Shown in pieces: positions 50,765-63,142 of a stretch of DNA of 64,000 nt. Location: assembly GCF_020184175.1 (NCBI RefSeq), contig NC_065531.1, forward strand, positions 26,247,213 through 26,311,212, read 5' to 3'. The notes under the pieces were generated by a model that saw only the letters and a list, made by a program, of their open reading frames with translations, searched no databases and was not told where the DNA came from. Within the stretch, counting starts at the first letter, position 1. Every line of letters starts with the position of its first letter. A program made the translations under genes and the position numbers. The DNA comes from Aphis gossypii. Its lineage: Eukaryota; Arthropoda; Insecta; Hemiptera; Aphididae.

Positions 50765-53700
50765 ATGTTGCGCTGTATTTGGCAAACTGGTTTAAAAAAA
50801 TATCCTACAGTTGATCGTCGACTTGTCCGATATGCTAGTGCAATAATTTCTAACAATGATAGATCAGCACTAGTACAGAAGAACCATACATCTAATCGTC
50901 TATGTGTTGTTTCTACTATTAATGTTCCGGTACGTTATAGAAGGTTTGACAATAAAAAAGATGATGATTATCCAGAAGAAGTGGAAGATTCTCAAACTGT
51001 AAGAGCTGTTTATGACATCAAGTCCAATGCAGACACTTCAATTGCAACTATTCAAGTACCCGATGAATTGCCTTTCCTACCATTAGTCACAATAGCAAAA
51101 CCTCCCCTATATCCTAGATTGTTTAGAATTGTCGAGGTTAGTATGAATTAAAATATCTATAGAAAATATTTTTGATTATGAAGGATACCTATTTTGTTTC
51201 TTAGATAAGTGACCCTAGATTGATTGCATTGATCAAAAGAAAAAAAGCTTTAAATCAACCTTTTATTGGTCTTTTTATGAGAAAAAACATTGATACGTAA
51301 GTTTTATAATGGTATATTATTAATTAATATAAATAAATATGATTTTATTTATTTATTTATTATAAATATATTTTGTAGAGTTCCAGATAATATTGTTACA
51401 AATATTGATGAAGTTTATAGTGTGGGGTCACTTGGTAGAATTAATGAAATGCGAGACTTTGGAAATAAATTACATATGCTCATACAATGTTTTAGACGTA
51501 TTAAGCTTACCAAACCACTTTTTGAAGACCAAGATATTGATAAAAGTAATGTTTATGTAAATATGATTATTAGTTTAATATTTTTAAAGGTTAAATTATA
51601 AATATTAAAATTAAAATTTATTTTAATAATAATTAATGATAATCGTTATCAATAAATCGGGGAAATGCTATTATAAATGTTTTTGTTTTAGGGCTGTTCT
51701 TACAATGTCCAGTTAAGTGTCGATTAAGACTAACTAGTAGAATTCTATTGGTTAACACATGAAAAATTCTTCCGGTTAGCTTTATCAGGCACTAACCGAA
51801 CATTGTAAGAACGGCCCTTAGTCTTTAGATATGTTTACTGCTAAAATTGTAACAGTAGAAATTTATGAATCACTGATTTTTGACAATGTATTATCATTAG
51901 AATGTTATTATCAATAAATTATTTAATGTTGTATTAAATATTTTTAGTCACAAATGATTTGACCAAAAGAAATAAAAAACAATCTCGCAATAAGGGTTCT
52001 TCAAGCTCAACTGAAATAGAACCAATTCCTGCAACAGAAAAAACTCAAAATCAAGTGCTTATGGTTGAAGTAGAAAATCTAAAAGATGAACCTTATGATA
52101 AAACAATGGAAATTAAAGTATGAGTGTAGTATATAATTTTGTTATGTGTTTATATCAACATTTTTTTATTAATTGTTTATCCATTTTAGGCATTATCTCA
52201 AGAAATTATAAAAACTATTCAATCAGTTATTAGCATAAATCCCATTTATAAAGAAATATTACATCCAATGCTACAACATGGCAATGTATCAGATGATCCC
52301 TCATATTTATCTGACATTGCAGCTGCTATAGCTGATTGTGAGACTCATGAATATCAAGAAATTTTAGAGGAAATTAATGTATGTATATTAGTACTTTATA
52401 TTTTAATAATTTAGTTTATAAAAACTTGAAAAAGGGATGTTTGCATTAATCCATCAAAAATATTTGACTGAAATATCATTATTTATATTTAACATGTAAT
52501 GTGAGGAATTGTATGCATTTTCATATTTTTTTTTGAAGAATTAGTTCATTAAGAGTATACAATGACAGCGATTTATTTAACTGAGAATTAGAGAATGCAC
52601 AGAAAAAAGTTTATAGTGTATCTAAATGCATATTTTATGAATAATAAAATATTTGAAGAAATTTACATTTATATAATACCCAATATCTATTATTACTGCC
52701 ATTTACAGTATTAGACAATATAGCAATAAGTATGCAATATGCATTTCTAATAACAATTTTGACTATTTTTCTTGTAGAAAAGTAGTTCTTCTAATTTGTA
52801 ATTTTTTTTTGTTTATAGGCCATGAAAATCTTTTGTTACTTTCATAAAATCTCTCTTAAGTTCTTGAATGATGCAAATATCTTCAACTCTCATTACTTTT
52901 AAGCTTTCTTGGTTCACTCTATTAATCCATTTTTGATGTGACTTACTTACCTATTGACTTCTTTCCAATAAGTTTATTGATTAATACTTTTTGTCAAATC
53001 TTATCATTTGCCTCTCATATTTGACCCATTGTAGGCTTTTGGCTGTCAGACATCAGGACAAATGTGTTCAAACTTACTATGGTGCACTTGCTGTTTATTG
53101 TTAGCAGCACTAATTTGATTATTTAATTTCTATACTTCGCAAATTACTATTTTTAATTATAATTATTATATGGAATATTATTGTTAATTTTTGTATTAAT
53201 GATTGTCCATGCATTTTTAAAATTAATTTCAGGTTCCCAAACGTCTTTTACTTGCACTTGGTTGTGTAAAAAAACTTTTAGAACTTAGTGAAATTCAAAT
53301 AAAAATTAGTAAAGAAGTCGATGAAAAAGTCAAACAACAGCATCGTAAATTCATTCTTCAAGAACAACTGAAAGTTATAAAAAAAGAACTTGGTCTTGAA
53401 AAAGATGATAAAGATTCAATTGTGGAAAAGTTCAGAGACAGGATAAAAGTATGTTTGACTAATTGTATTTATATTTATCGTGATGTCTTAGTTTCATTAG
53501 AGGCTTGTGTTGTTCAAAGTGGGTAGTGTGAAATTCTTGTAAAAGTTATCTGAAAAAAAATTAAGTCATAAACTAAAATATTATTATAGTATGATATATG
53601 CCTTAAAATATTTTTACAAAATTTAAAAATATAATTTATCTACCTGCAAAATACAAATATAGAACCTAATAATATACATAAATTGTAACCTGTTATAAAT

Positions 53701-56631
53701 TGTATTAATTAACAAAAAATAAATACATTTTTCTGTTTAAATGAATAGAAAATACAATTGAGTATAAAATAATAACTGATATAGAGTGCTGCATGTGCAG
53801 TTACACCACAGTCCTATTAATTTTCGTCAACCCCCTCCCACTGTATGACCTAATAAATTACAAATTAACATAGACAAATAGTGTACTATACTGTGTTGCA
53901 CAGCAAATGATGTGTGTTTATTACATAACTTCAATAAATTGTAGGAATAATATTTTTGGGTAACATAAATTAAACATAAATAAGCTAACATAAATTCTTT
54001 TTAAATATACAATATTATACAATAAATTATCATAGTTAAGCTTAAATTGTGTAAAAACTTGAAAATACATTTTTAATATTTTAACTGTATTAATGCATGT
54101 AATATGCGCACACTTGCACATCTAACCATGCATAGTATAGTATTTATAGTTGTACTTACTTATTGATTTTATATTATAAAATCAATGGTTGTACCAAGAT
54201 ATTAAATTTAATTATACTTAAAAAACTAGTGCAATGATTGTTTTGCGATTGTACTCAAAATATGTATTGAAAATTATCTTTTAATTTAAAGGACAAACAA
54301 GTACCACTTAAAGTTATGGAAGTTATTGAAGAAGAATTGACTAAACTATCATTTTTAGAACAGCATTCATCAGAATTTAAGTAAATGATTGTTTTATATT
54401 TTAATTAATTTATTTTAATAGTTACCTAAATACTATATAATTTTGTTATAGCTTCTATGTTACTGAATATGTTTTATGTTAATTATAACTGAGTTTTTAA
54501 ATTATATTTTTTAGTGTTACAAGAAATTATCTGGATTGGCTAACACAATTACCTTGGGGTACAACAAGTGACGAAAATTTTGATTTAAAAAGAGCTTCAA
54601 CTATTTTAGACGAAGATCATTATGGAATGGAAGAAGTAAAAAAACGAATTTTAGAATTCATTGCAGTAAGTAAATTAAAAGGCTCAACTCATGGTAAAAT
54701 TCTTTGTTTCCATGGACCACCCGGTGTTGGAAAAACCAGCATAGCCAAATCAATTGCAAGAGCATTAAATCGAGAAGTAATTAAATTATCATTATAACAG
54801 TAAAATAGTTATTAATTTATAACCTAAAATTAAATAATAAATATTTTATTATATAGTACTTTAGATTTAGTGTTGGTGGTATGACTGATGTGGCTGAAAT
54901 AAAAGGCCATCGTAGAACATATGTAGGTGCCATGCCAGGTAAAATGATTCAATGTCTAAAAAAAACTTTAACCGAAAATCCATTAGTATTAATTGATGAA
55001 GTTGATAAAATTGGAAGGTAATAAAATTGCATAACCATTATTTTGGTTAGATAAATTTAATTTAAATTATTTTGTTAGAGGACATCAGGGTGATCCTTCA
55101 TCTGCACTTTTAGAAATGCTTGATCCTGAACAAAATGCTAATTTCTTGGATCATTATTTGGATGTGTCAGTTGATTTATCAAAAGTACTATTTATTTGTA
55201 CTGCTAATGTAATCAACACAATTCCAGAACCTCTCCGTGATCGTATGGAACTTATAGATGTGTCTGGATATGTAGCAGAAGAAAAAATGGCCATTGCAAA
55301 ACAATACTTAATTCCTCAAGGACTTAAGTCTACTGGCCTCAAACAAGAACAAGTAAAATATATTTATGAAAAAAATTATTAATTTGTGTATTCTAATATG
55401 TAATAAATAATATGTATTTATAGATAGAAATCGCAGATGAAAGTCTATCTACTCTTATTAAATCATATTGTCGTGAAAGTGGTGTACGTAATCTTCAAAA
55501 ACACGTTGAAAAGGTACTTTTAATATAAGTTTCAAATAAATGTGATTTCTTTTAAATAAAATACAATTTTCCAAATTTTTTAATATCTACATGTATTTAA
55601 TAGATGTTACGAAAAGTTGCATTGAAAATAGTTGAAGGTGAATCAGAAAAAATAATTATTAGCAGTGATAAATTATATGATTTTGTTGGAAACCCAGTAT
55701 TTAACAAAAATCGAATGTATGAAGATCCAATACCTGGAGTCGTTATGGGGTTGGCTTGGACTGCAATGGGTTAGTTGGATACATTTTGCTGTTTAATCTT
55801 ATAAAACAATATTTTTTTTTTTTCAGGTGGTGCATTAATGTATATTGAAACTGAGTGGACAAAAGACCCAGCAACAATTATAGACAAGGATAAAGCTGTT
55901 GGCAATATTATATTAACTGGTCGCCTTGGAGAAACTATGCAAGAATCTGCTAAAATTGCGTATACTGTGGCAAAACAATTTTTAAGTGACCTTGATCCTA
56001 AAAACCAAACACTATTGACTGGAAATGTACATCTTCATGTTCCTGAAGTAAATATTATCTGAATAAATATAATAGATTTAATATTTTCTGATAATAACAT
56101 AATTATAAATGTGACTAATGTAAACTATTATTATTGTTAGTTTTTTACTATAGATGTAATACATTTAATATAACTTAGGTTAAAATCTACTCAGTATTAT
56201 TGGGTATAGATTTATTTTTTTAAATTTTTATTGTAATTAATATTAATATAGGGTGCTACACCAAAAGATGGACCTAGTGCTGGTTGTACAATTGTTACCG
56301 CCTTGTTATCATTGGCTTTAAATATTCCTATTCGTAACAATGTCGCTATGACTGGAGAAATATCTCTCAAAGGAAAAGTTATGCCAGTTGGAGGAATTAA
56401 AGAAAAAACAATTGCTGTTAGTAATTAACAACTTGATGCTCTATATTATGTAAAATGTAAAATAATTTTTTTTTTTTTTAGGCTAAAAGAGAAAATGTTA
56501 ACTGTTTGATACTGCCTGACGAAAATAAAAAAGATTTTAATGAACTTCCTAAGTTTATAACTGATGGAATTGAAGTGCATTTTGTTTCATACTATAAAGA
56601 TATTTTTAAAATAGTCTTTGAAAACAAATAA
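50765..56631 (+). CDS. LONP1: Mitochondrial Lon protease homologue
   Basis: Fifteen exons: 50765-51136, 51205-51296, 51379-51545, 51948-52117, 52190-52378, 53233-53448, 54292-54380, 54515-54776, 54857-55017, 55079-55352, 55424-55513, 55604-55769, 55827-56047, 56252-56416 and 56482-56631. They close to 927 residues plus TAA. The start MLRCIWQTGLKKY...RRLVRYAS is basic and free of acids, as expected for a matrix targeting peptide. A substrate-binding N-domain (LPFLPLV) follows. The AAA+ module has Walker A GPPGVGKT at about 499-506 and Walker B LVLIDEVD at about 562-569. The protease domain has Ser832 in DGPSAG and Lys875 in GGIKEK, 43 residues apart as in other Lons. It should degrade oxidised matrix proteins and bind mtDNA; this is family knowledge. 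AATAAA lies at 56726. The GCAGTAAGT at 54664 resembles a donor but is read through. Confidence 0.97.
51691..51817. mobile_element. Harbinger-like MITE in Lon intron 3
   Basis: 127 bp with long terminal inverted repeats, GGGCTGTTCTTACAATGT on the left and ACATTGTAAGAACGGCCC on the right (one mismatch). TTA is present on both sides (51688-51690, 51818-51820). TTA/TAA duplication with GGG...CCC ends is characteristic of PIF/Harbinger elements, which makes it distinct from the hAT-type MITEs elsewhere in the window. Confidence 0.85.
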
Positions 56632-57552
56632 TATTCCTTTTTTTAAGTTTGTTAATTTAAAATTTATTTTTAATTGTTATATCATATTTGTATATAGAAT
56701 ATACCTAGATGTTAGTATTTTTTTAAATAAAATGTTGGAAGACTGTTATTTTATCGTTTCATCTTAAGGTCACAATTAAATTAAAATAACTATTTTTCAG
56801 GAAGGATTGACTATAATATTGACTTAACTTATTTATTTTAGAGCCCAGAATTGAACAATTATGTATTTTATTTCATATATTTGGATATAACTGTTGAAAA
56901 GGTTTAAAAAAAATATGACTATTACCTTTTTCTATGTATTTGATCTTCTAATGACCCATAGGTTACTTACTGTAATAACAATTATACAGTTATTATTTGA
57001 GGTCTACTACATAAATTGTATTAAATTTAGTGGTTTAATATGAATTAAATTAAAATAGTAAATGATAAAATAAATATATTTTTTATGATATTATTGATAT
57101 TCATTAAAATGTGTATTTTAAAATATTGATTATAATCCAATCAGATGCATACCCATGAAATGTTTTACAAAATCAAACCTCCTTACAGAATTAAAGGAAA
57201 CTTATTAGCTATTTTTTATAAACTTAAAGTATATTCTGTTAATTAATTTAATTATATAAATATGAAAATATATAATCTTAACTCTCCTAATACTATTTTG
57301 AGTAATTTTCTATAGTTGGTTTTCTATTTATTTAATACATTTTGTTATTTACTTATAGATTATTACAACAATGGGATTTATATAGATAAAGTGGCTTAAA
57401 TAATAGATAATACACAAAAACCACAATGTTAAAGTTATAGTAGGCTGTGGTTTACATATTGGATGGTAGAAAATGTATAATACAGTTTGATTTTCTATAA
57501 TTATTCGAGAATTATTATTATGTACATTTTTAATCATTTATTTGATCCAACC
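56632..57552. other. 3' flank of Lon
   Basis: 3' UTR with AATAAA at 56726-56731, then AT-rich intergenic sequence with nothing recognised. Confidence 0.6.
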
Positions 57553-57875
57553 CAGTGTTTCATAACCTGGGGGTTGCAATCACCTTAACTAGGGATCACA
57601 TAGGCTAAAATTATAAAACGATAATTTACAAAAAAAAACATTTTTATTTAAACATTTTTATTAGATAAAAAAAATATTTATACCTGTTACAAGTTAAAAT
57701 TATGTACTAAACGTGGTATTTATAAATGGTATGTTTTCTTTAGTTAATTGGTTAATGATATGATATTTTTATTGTTTAAATTTGTACTTAATATATACAG
57801 GGGGGTTGTGAAGTGATTTACCATATTCTACACATATTTTGAAGGTCTCGGCACTAAAAAGGTCGAGAAACACTG
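57553..57875. mobile_element. hAT-like MITE with CAGTGTTTC ends
   Basis: 323 bp with perfect 9-bp inverted ends CAGTGTTTC / GAAACACTG; inside them ATAACCTGGGGGTTG faces AGGTCTCGGCACT. Flanks ATCCAACC and TTCTAACC agree at six of eight positions. The interior is AT-rich and non-coding. Confidence 0.7.
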
Positions 57876-59018
57876 TTCTAACCTATTATGACTTCCATTA
57901 TAGTTGTGATAATGTTGTTAATAACTAATAAGACGTATCTATTAACATAGTAACAATGTTGCATAATATAAAAAGCTTAAATAAAGGTTTATTTCACCAG
58001 GTAAAATTGAATTGAAAAATTGACTGTTTGTAAATCCCTTAAAAATAACCTATTAATAAATAAAATAATTAAATAACTGATAAAAAAATGTATTTCTTTA
58101 ATGGATATGGATTGTTAACTTATTTTCTTCTGTTATGAGAATATGCAGTAGTTATTTTAATTCATAAGTCTGCCAAGCCTTAACACTTATCTACATTATT
58201 CAGACTAATCAGCTTACAACCTACACTCGAAAAACTTAAAAAAACTTCTGCTTAATATAATTTGACCAATAAATAAAAATGTGTATCATCCCAAAATCCT
58301 AATACCTAATTCGCTTTAACTACCCATCAAATTGACCATATAACAGATTCTATTATATTGGTTAGATTATAAAAATTAACGGTTTTTTTAAATTTAAATT
58401 CTTTTCTTTTTTTGTCTTTTTTGAACTGCTGATATTTTTTTGACTTCTAAAGCTTTAATCAGATCTAATTTGCTTTCTGAAATCATTCTCAAAGTTGAAA
58501 ATCGAAACATTTTTTGACTACTTTACGTATATACATACCAAAATTCAAAAGAACACTCATTATCGTTAAATCAATATACTTGTAGCCCTCTCCCAGATTT
58601 TTAAATTACTAGTATGAAAAATAGCTTCCCGCTCAAAATTCAAAATGACGTGTAAAATTCATCAAAAACAGCTGGGATACAGTATTATCACTAATATATA
58701 AAAATATGTTTTATTGTGTTGATAAAATATTGCCGCCAAAATATCAAGGTCATTTCAACCATTTGTGGATTAATGACATAGATCTATGATTAGTGAATAG
58801 TGATCGGTATTCTGTTCTATAATCTCTTAATTTTAATTTTATACTCAATATGCTATTATGCTCTGCACCTCTTCATTTATACTAAATAATAAATATTAAA
58901 TAGTCAACTTTCAGTTAATATAGATCTAATTATTTCGTATACGTTTGTGATTAAAAAATCATTTGGTTATATGAATTAAATCATTTTCACTAATTTTAGT
59001 CCACATCAACTACCCATC
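57876..59018. other. 5' flank of CAF-1B
   Basis: AT-rich intergenic sequence; no promoter element could be assigned. An ATTTTAG at about 58993-58999 before TCCACATCAAC could be a 5' UTR splice acceptor. Confidence 0.5.
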
Positions 59019-60756
59019 ATGAAATTGGTGATCCCAGAGATTTCTTGGCACAATCGTGACCCAGTGCTTAGTGCTCATTTTCAACCCGTTGCTGAAGATG
59101 GATTTTATCGACTGGCTACTGGTGGATCAGATTCTCACGTTTTCGTAATTAATAATATTTTTTGTAATTACAGGTTCATTTGTACTGATAACTATTTGTT
59201 TATGTATAATATTTCAGATATGGAGAATCAAAGTAGATGGTTCAAATGTGACTGTTGAATTTGCTGCTGATCTGACCAAGCATCAAAAGGCAGTAAATAC
59301 TGTACGTTTTTCACCCAATGGACAATGGTTAGCTACTGGTGATGATGGTAAATTAATTGTTTTTTTTTTTTTTTGATAACATTTATTAAGTATATGTTTT
59401 TCCAGAATCTGTTATTGTCTTATGGAAATTCAAATTAGAAAATGGTCCTGATCAAAGACCTGATCTGTTGGAAGACGATGAATCCAAAAACCTTGAAAAG
59501 TGGACTTGTCATAGCGTATTGAGAGGGCATTTAGAAGATGTTTATGATTTATCTTGGTCTCCAGATTCTAAAAAACTTATATCTGGTGGTGTTGATAATA
59601 AAGCAATTATTTGGGATGTTGACAATGGTAATTACATTTAGTTTTAAAAATTAGTTGGACTTAAATTAATATTTTTATATTTTTGAATTAATAGGACGCT
59701 ATAAAGCAATACTTGATGACCATAAAGGTTTTGTACAAGGAGTGGCTTGGGATCCCTTGAATGTGTATGCTGCCACACTAAGTAGTGACAGGTAAATAGA
59801 ATATAACAATTTAACAATGTTTTATATTAATTTGTTATCTATTATAATTTATAGAACTCTAAGAGTGTTTACTGTAAAAAATTGTAAATTATTCAACAAA
59901 TGTGATAAGTGTGTTCCTTTGGGGAAAAAACGTGATGGCGAAGAAATAAAAATTAGACTTTTCCATGATGATACACTTAAGTCTTTTTTCCGGCGCATTT
60001 CATTTTCTCCTGATGGTCAAATTTTAGTAACTTCATCTGGTATTATGGAGACAATTGACGAGGAAAACAAAAATAAATGCACCACTAATGTCAGCTATGT
60101 ATTTGCCAGAAAATCATTTACTAAGCCTGTACTATATGTACCATCTCTTGACCAATATTCAGTTGCTGTACAGTTTTCACCAATTTTATATGAACTTAAA
60201 GAAGAAACAAAATCAGTATTTGATTTACCATACCGGATGATATATGCCATAGCAACGAATACAAGTATTTTATTGATGGATACCCAACATGCCGCTCCAT
60301 TTGCTTACATTGGCGATATTCATTATACTCGTTTGACAGACCTATCGTGGTAAGAACATAAGTTTTAAAAGCACCTAAGTGTTGAAAACATTAATTTTAA
60401 TAATTTTATAATTTATATTATACATATACAATTTTATGTGTACCAGGTCTTCTGATGGACAGTTACTTATAGTGTCTTCATCGGATGGATTTTGTTCAAT
60501 TATAAGCTTTTCAAAAGAAGAATTAGGAGTAATATACAAGGATAACACACAAATTAAGCCTGAACCAATGGAAATAGTTGAGTCTATCGTTCAAGAAGAT
60601 ACTGAAGTTAAAGAACTTCCGGTTATCATTACTCCATTGCAAACAGAACAAAAAGAAGAAAAACAAGTTGCTGATCGTTCTGAAGCCCCTACAAAGAAAA
60701 GAGTGCAATTGGTCACACTTTCTAGTCCTAAAAACAATAAATATAGAAACAAGTAA
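59019..60756 (+). CDS. CHAF1B: Chromatin assembly factor 1 subunit B (CAF-1 p60 homologue)
   Basis: Exons 59019-59144, 59218-59347, 59406-59627, 59695-59791, 59855-60349 and 60447-60756 join in phase to 459 residues plus TAA. MKLVIPEISWHNRDPVLSAH is the diagnostic N-terminus. WD40 blades follow with KHQKAVNTVRFSPNGQWLA, VLRGHLEDVYDLSWSPDS, DHKGFVQGVAWDPL and FHDDTLKSFFRRISFSPDG. The later YVFARKSFTKPVLYVPS and LPYRMIYAIATNTSILLMDT also fit CAF-1B. CAF-1 deposits H3-H4 onto replicated DNA together with PCNA and ASF1 (family knowledge). The tail after about residue 380 is charged and short. Intron 1 is only 73 nt; its donor GTAATT was chosen because it preserves the V-x-IW blade motif. The 3' end faces the SRFBP1-like gene 88 bp away. 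Confidence 0.94.
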
Positions 60757-60844
60757 CAGTGTGGTTATTTATTTTGTATTTTGTATTTTGTATTTATTTT
60801 TTATTATTTATGTGAAATTAAACATTTTTTTTTTTTTACAAACA

Positions 60845-62534
60845 TTAATCTTCATCATCAAATGTTATTTTTTTTCCTTCAAATTTGGCTAATGATTTTT
60901 GTTTACGTTTTGCTTCCCATGATGGATGTAATGCTGTATCAATGGATTCCTCAACTTGTTGCTGCCTTCTTTCCCTTCTGTTGCCTATATTATTTTGTTT
61001 GCCAATAACCACCCTTTTACCTTTACTAAAAATTTCTTTAATCGGTTGTTTATATTCTACTTTTGAACTTTCCTCATCATTTTTTTTAGTTACTGGTGGT
61101 GGTTTGTAAACAGACATGTAATCTTTATTGTCAGCAGTCATGAAAAATGAATCTACAGTTTCACAAACTGGTTTAATTTCATTTACTGTCGTTCTTTGTT
61201 TTTTAAAGTTAGTTTTACTTAAAACATTGCCTTCAGCTTTTCTTTTTGATACATTTTTATTAATATTTACATCAGTGTTGTCAAGTATTTCACTAGACAA
61301 ATGTAAGTTTTTCTTTGGTAGTTGAGTGTTTAAATCACTTTTGACTTGTGAATTATGTAATTCTTTTTCTAATGTCTTTAAGCATTTTTTTTTATCTCTG
61401 ACAATTTTTTTATTATTAGAAATTAAAACCTTGGAACTTTTAGATTTAGACACATTATTTAGAACAACATTTGTATTATTTTCATCAGGCAAGATTTTCT
61501 GCACTAGAGAATTTTCACTTACTGTAGCATTTTCTGACTCAGATTGAAAACCTTCCGATTCTGACTGAATATCTTCTGATATTGATGTAGCATTTTCAAG
61601 CTTGGATTGAACACTTTCCGATTCGGACTGAATATCTTCTGATACTGACATAGCATTCTCAAGCTCGGACTGAACACTTTCTGATTCGGACTGAGTATCT
61701 TCTGATACTGATGTAGTATTTTCAAGCTCAGACTGAATATCTTTAAGTTCTTTTATGTTTTTAATTGTTTTCTTATTCTTATCAAGAATTTTAGTTTTTA
61801 TTTCTGTGTTAACATTGTTAAGCTGGACTGTTTTCTTTTTGTTGGGTTTTTTTTTGGCTTTATATTTAGCACCCAACTCATTTAATAAATCTGTTATATA
61901 CAGTTTCCAATCTGGGTATTTATTTCTAAAATTTTGAATTTCATCTATTATAAATTTATGTCCAGCTAACCTCGCTAATGCCCTTGTCTCCAATGTTATG
62001 TCTATACTATTTAATATTGTAGCAGAAGGTACTTCATTTTGTAATGCATATTTTGTAACATCGTCATCATTTAATTTCTATGAACAAAATTATACATTGG
62101 TCATTTAGTTAAAAATGTAAGGTAATAATATTATAATAAGACGTACCTTTATCACCATCAATTCATTAATAAAACGTTCAGCTTTTTTTTTATTTTTTAC
62201 AATTTGCTCTTCACTCCCTTTTTTTTCTTTTAACTTTTTTGCTTCCCGAGTTAATTTGTGGATTGTATGCACTTTAGATTTACGGACAATATGACGCATG
62301 GAAACAATCTAAAAATATTAAGAATTAATGTATGTTATATATATTTCGGGTCGGTCTATAGCAAAATACTAGAATTGGGTTCCTTTACACTAAACACATT
62401 AATATATGAAGTAAAATATATTTGAAGTGAATTACAAAATTGTTTGATTAAACTAAATATAAAATCTTAGTTAATAATTTAAAGTTGGTAAAAATTACCT
62501 GATTATTGAGAGAAATTTTCGATAAAGGCTCCAT
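60845..62534 (-). CDS. SRFBP1: SRFBP1/BUD22-family protein
   Basis: Exons 62534-62499, 62308-62147 and 62077-60845 join in phase to 476 residues plus TAA. The N-terminus MEPLSKISLNNQ-IVSMRHIVRKSKVHTIHKL is a basic helical region, with LETRALARLAGHKFIID downstream. The C-terminus HPSWEAKRKQKSLAKFEGKK-ITFDDED is the conserved BUD22/SRFBP1 ending. Yeast BUD22 acts in small-subunit rRNA processing, and vertebrate SRFBP1 binds serum response factor; either role is by family only. Between them, about residues 155-230, sit acidic Ser/Glu repeats of roughly 22 residues with the core SVSEDIQSESESVQSELENA. Lysine-rich stretches (KAKKKPNKKK, KSKSSKVLI) suggest nuclear or nucleolar targeting. Confidence 0.85.
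61525..61745 (-). repeat. In-frame acidic repeats within the SRFBP1-like gene
   Basis: About 66-bp units repeated three to four times on the minus strand. Each encodes a variant of TSVSEDIQSESESVQSELEN, with the last unit degenerating to SESENATVSENS. The units differ by single substitutions only and keep the frame. Copy number is likely to vary between individuals or species. Confidence 0.85.
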
Positions 62535-62717
62535 GGTAAATCTATTTGATATTATCAAATAATTATGTCAAAAATAATAAAATACTAAATACTAAAATAA
62601 TAACCAAGTATTATTTTAAACAACTTAAAATAATATTAAATAATTATTAACACGTTTTCTGCTATCTGTTTACTAACCACTATGATATCTTAGTTCGTGA
62701 TAAGTGCTAGAAATAAT

Positions 62718-62829
62718 CAAGGTGGATATATAGGATATATATATATATATATTCTATATATCCACCTTGGAAATAATAATTAATGATTATCACAGATAAT
62801 ATCTATATCTATATCTATATATCTGTGAT
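62718..62829. repeat. Two adjacent foldback palindromes
   Basis: The first pairs CAAGGTGGATATATAG (62718-62733) with its exact complement at 62754-62769 around an AT core, and AAATAAT lies on both outer sides. The second pairs ATCACAGATA (62789-62798) with TATCTGTGAT (62820-62829) around ATCTAT tandem units. They lie just upstream of the SRFBP1-like start, so they could be a foldback element or a structured promoter feature. Confidence 0.75.
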
Positions 62830-62887
62830 GATTATAGAATAGCTTCTATAATCAATAATAGTAATCAAATCACGACTTAAGCATAAA

Positions 62888-63004
62888 CAGCGGTTCCCAA
62901 ACTTTTTTTCGCGGTGGCCTTTTTAGAATATTCTATATTATCTGCGATGCCCTGCTGTGGATGCAATGAAAAATGCCCCCTAGTGCACAGTTTGAGAACC
63001 GCTA
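62888..63004. mobile_element. Small hAT-like MITE with CAGCGGTTCCC end
   Basis: About 117 bp. The left end CAGCGGTTCCCAAACT opposes AGTTTGAGAACCGCT on the right. Possible flanks AGCATAAA and AGTATAGA agree at six of eight positions. The ends resemble those of the 49.59-kb element. Confidence 0.65.
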
Positions 63005-63142
63005 GTATAGAATAATTACTGTATGGGCTATAGCACGAACTAAGGTACTTGTCTAATGTCTATGAAGTTCACTTATTTTAAAATTATCTTATAGGTAGTA
63101 AAGGTAGTTAAACATTTATAAAAATGTTGTACAGTACTCAGT

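Noticed and set aside
54664..54672. GCAGTAAGT as an exon end in the Lon gene
   Set aside because: Stopping there would remove the Walker A motif. The frame continues with conserved Lon sequence to GTAATT at 54777.
60845..61993. Start of the SRFBP1-like protein at the TTG near 61993
   Set aside because: The frame continues upstream through conserved residues and two further exons to an ATG at 62534, so TTG is internal.
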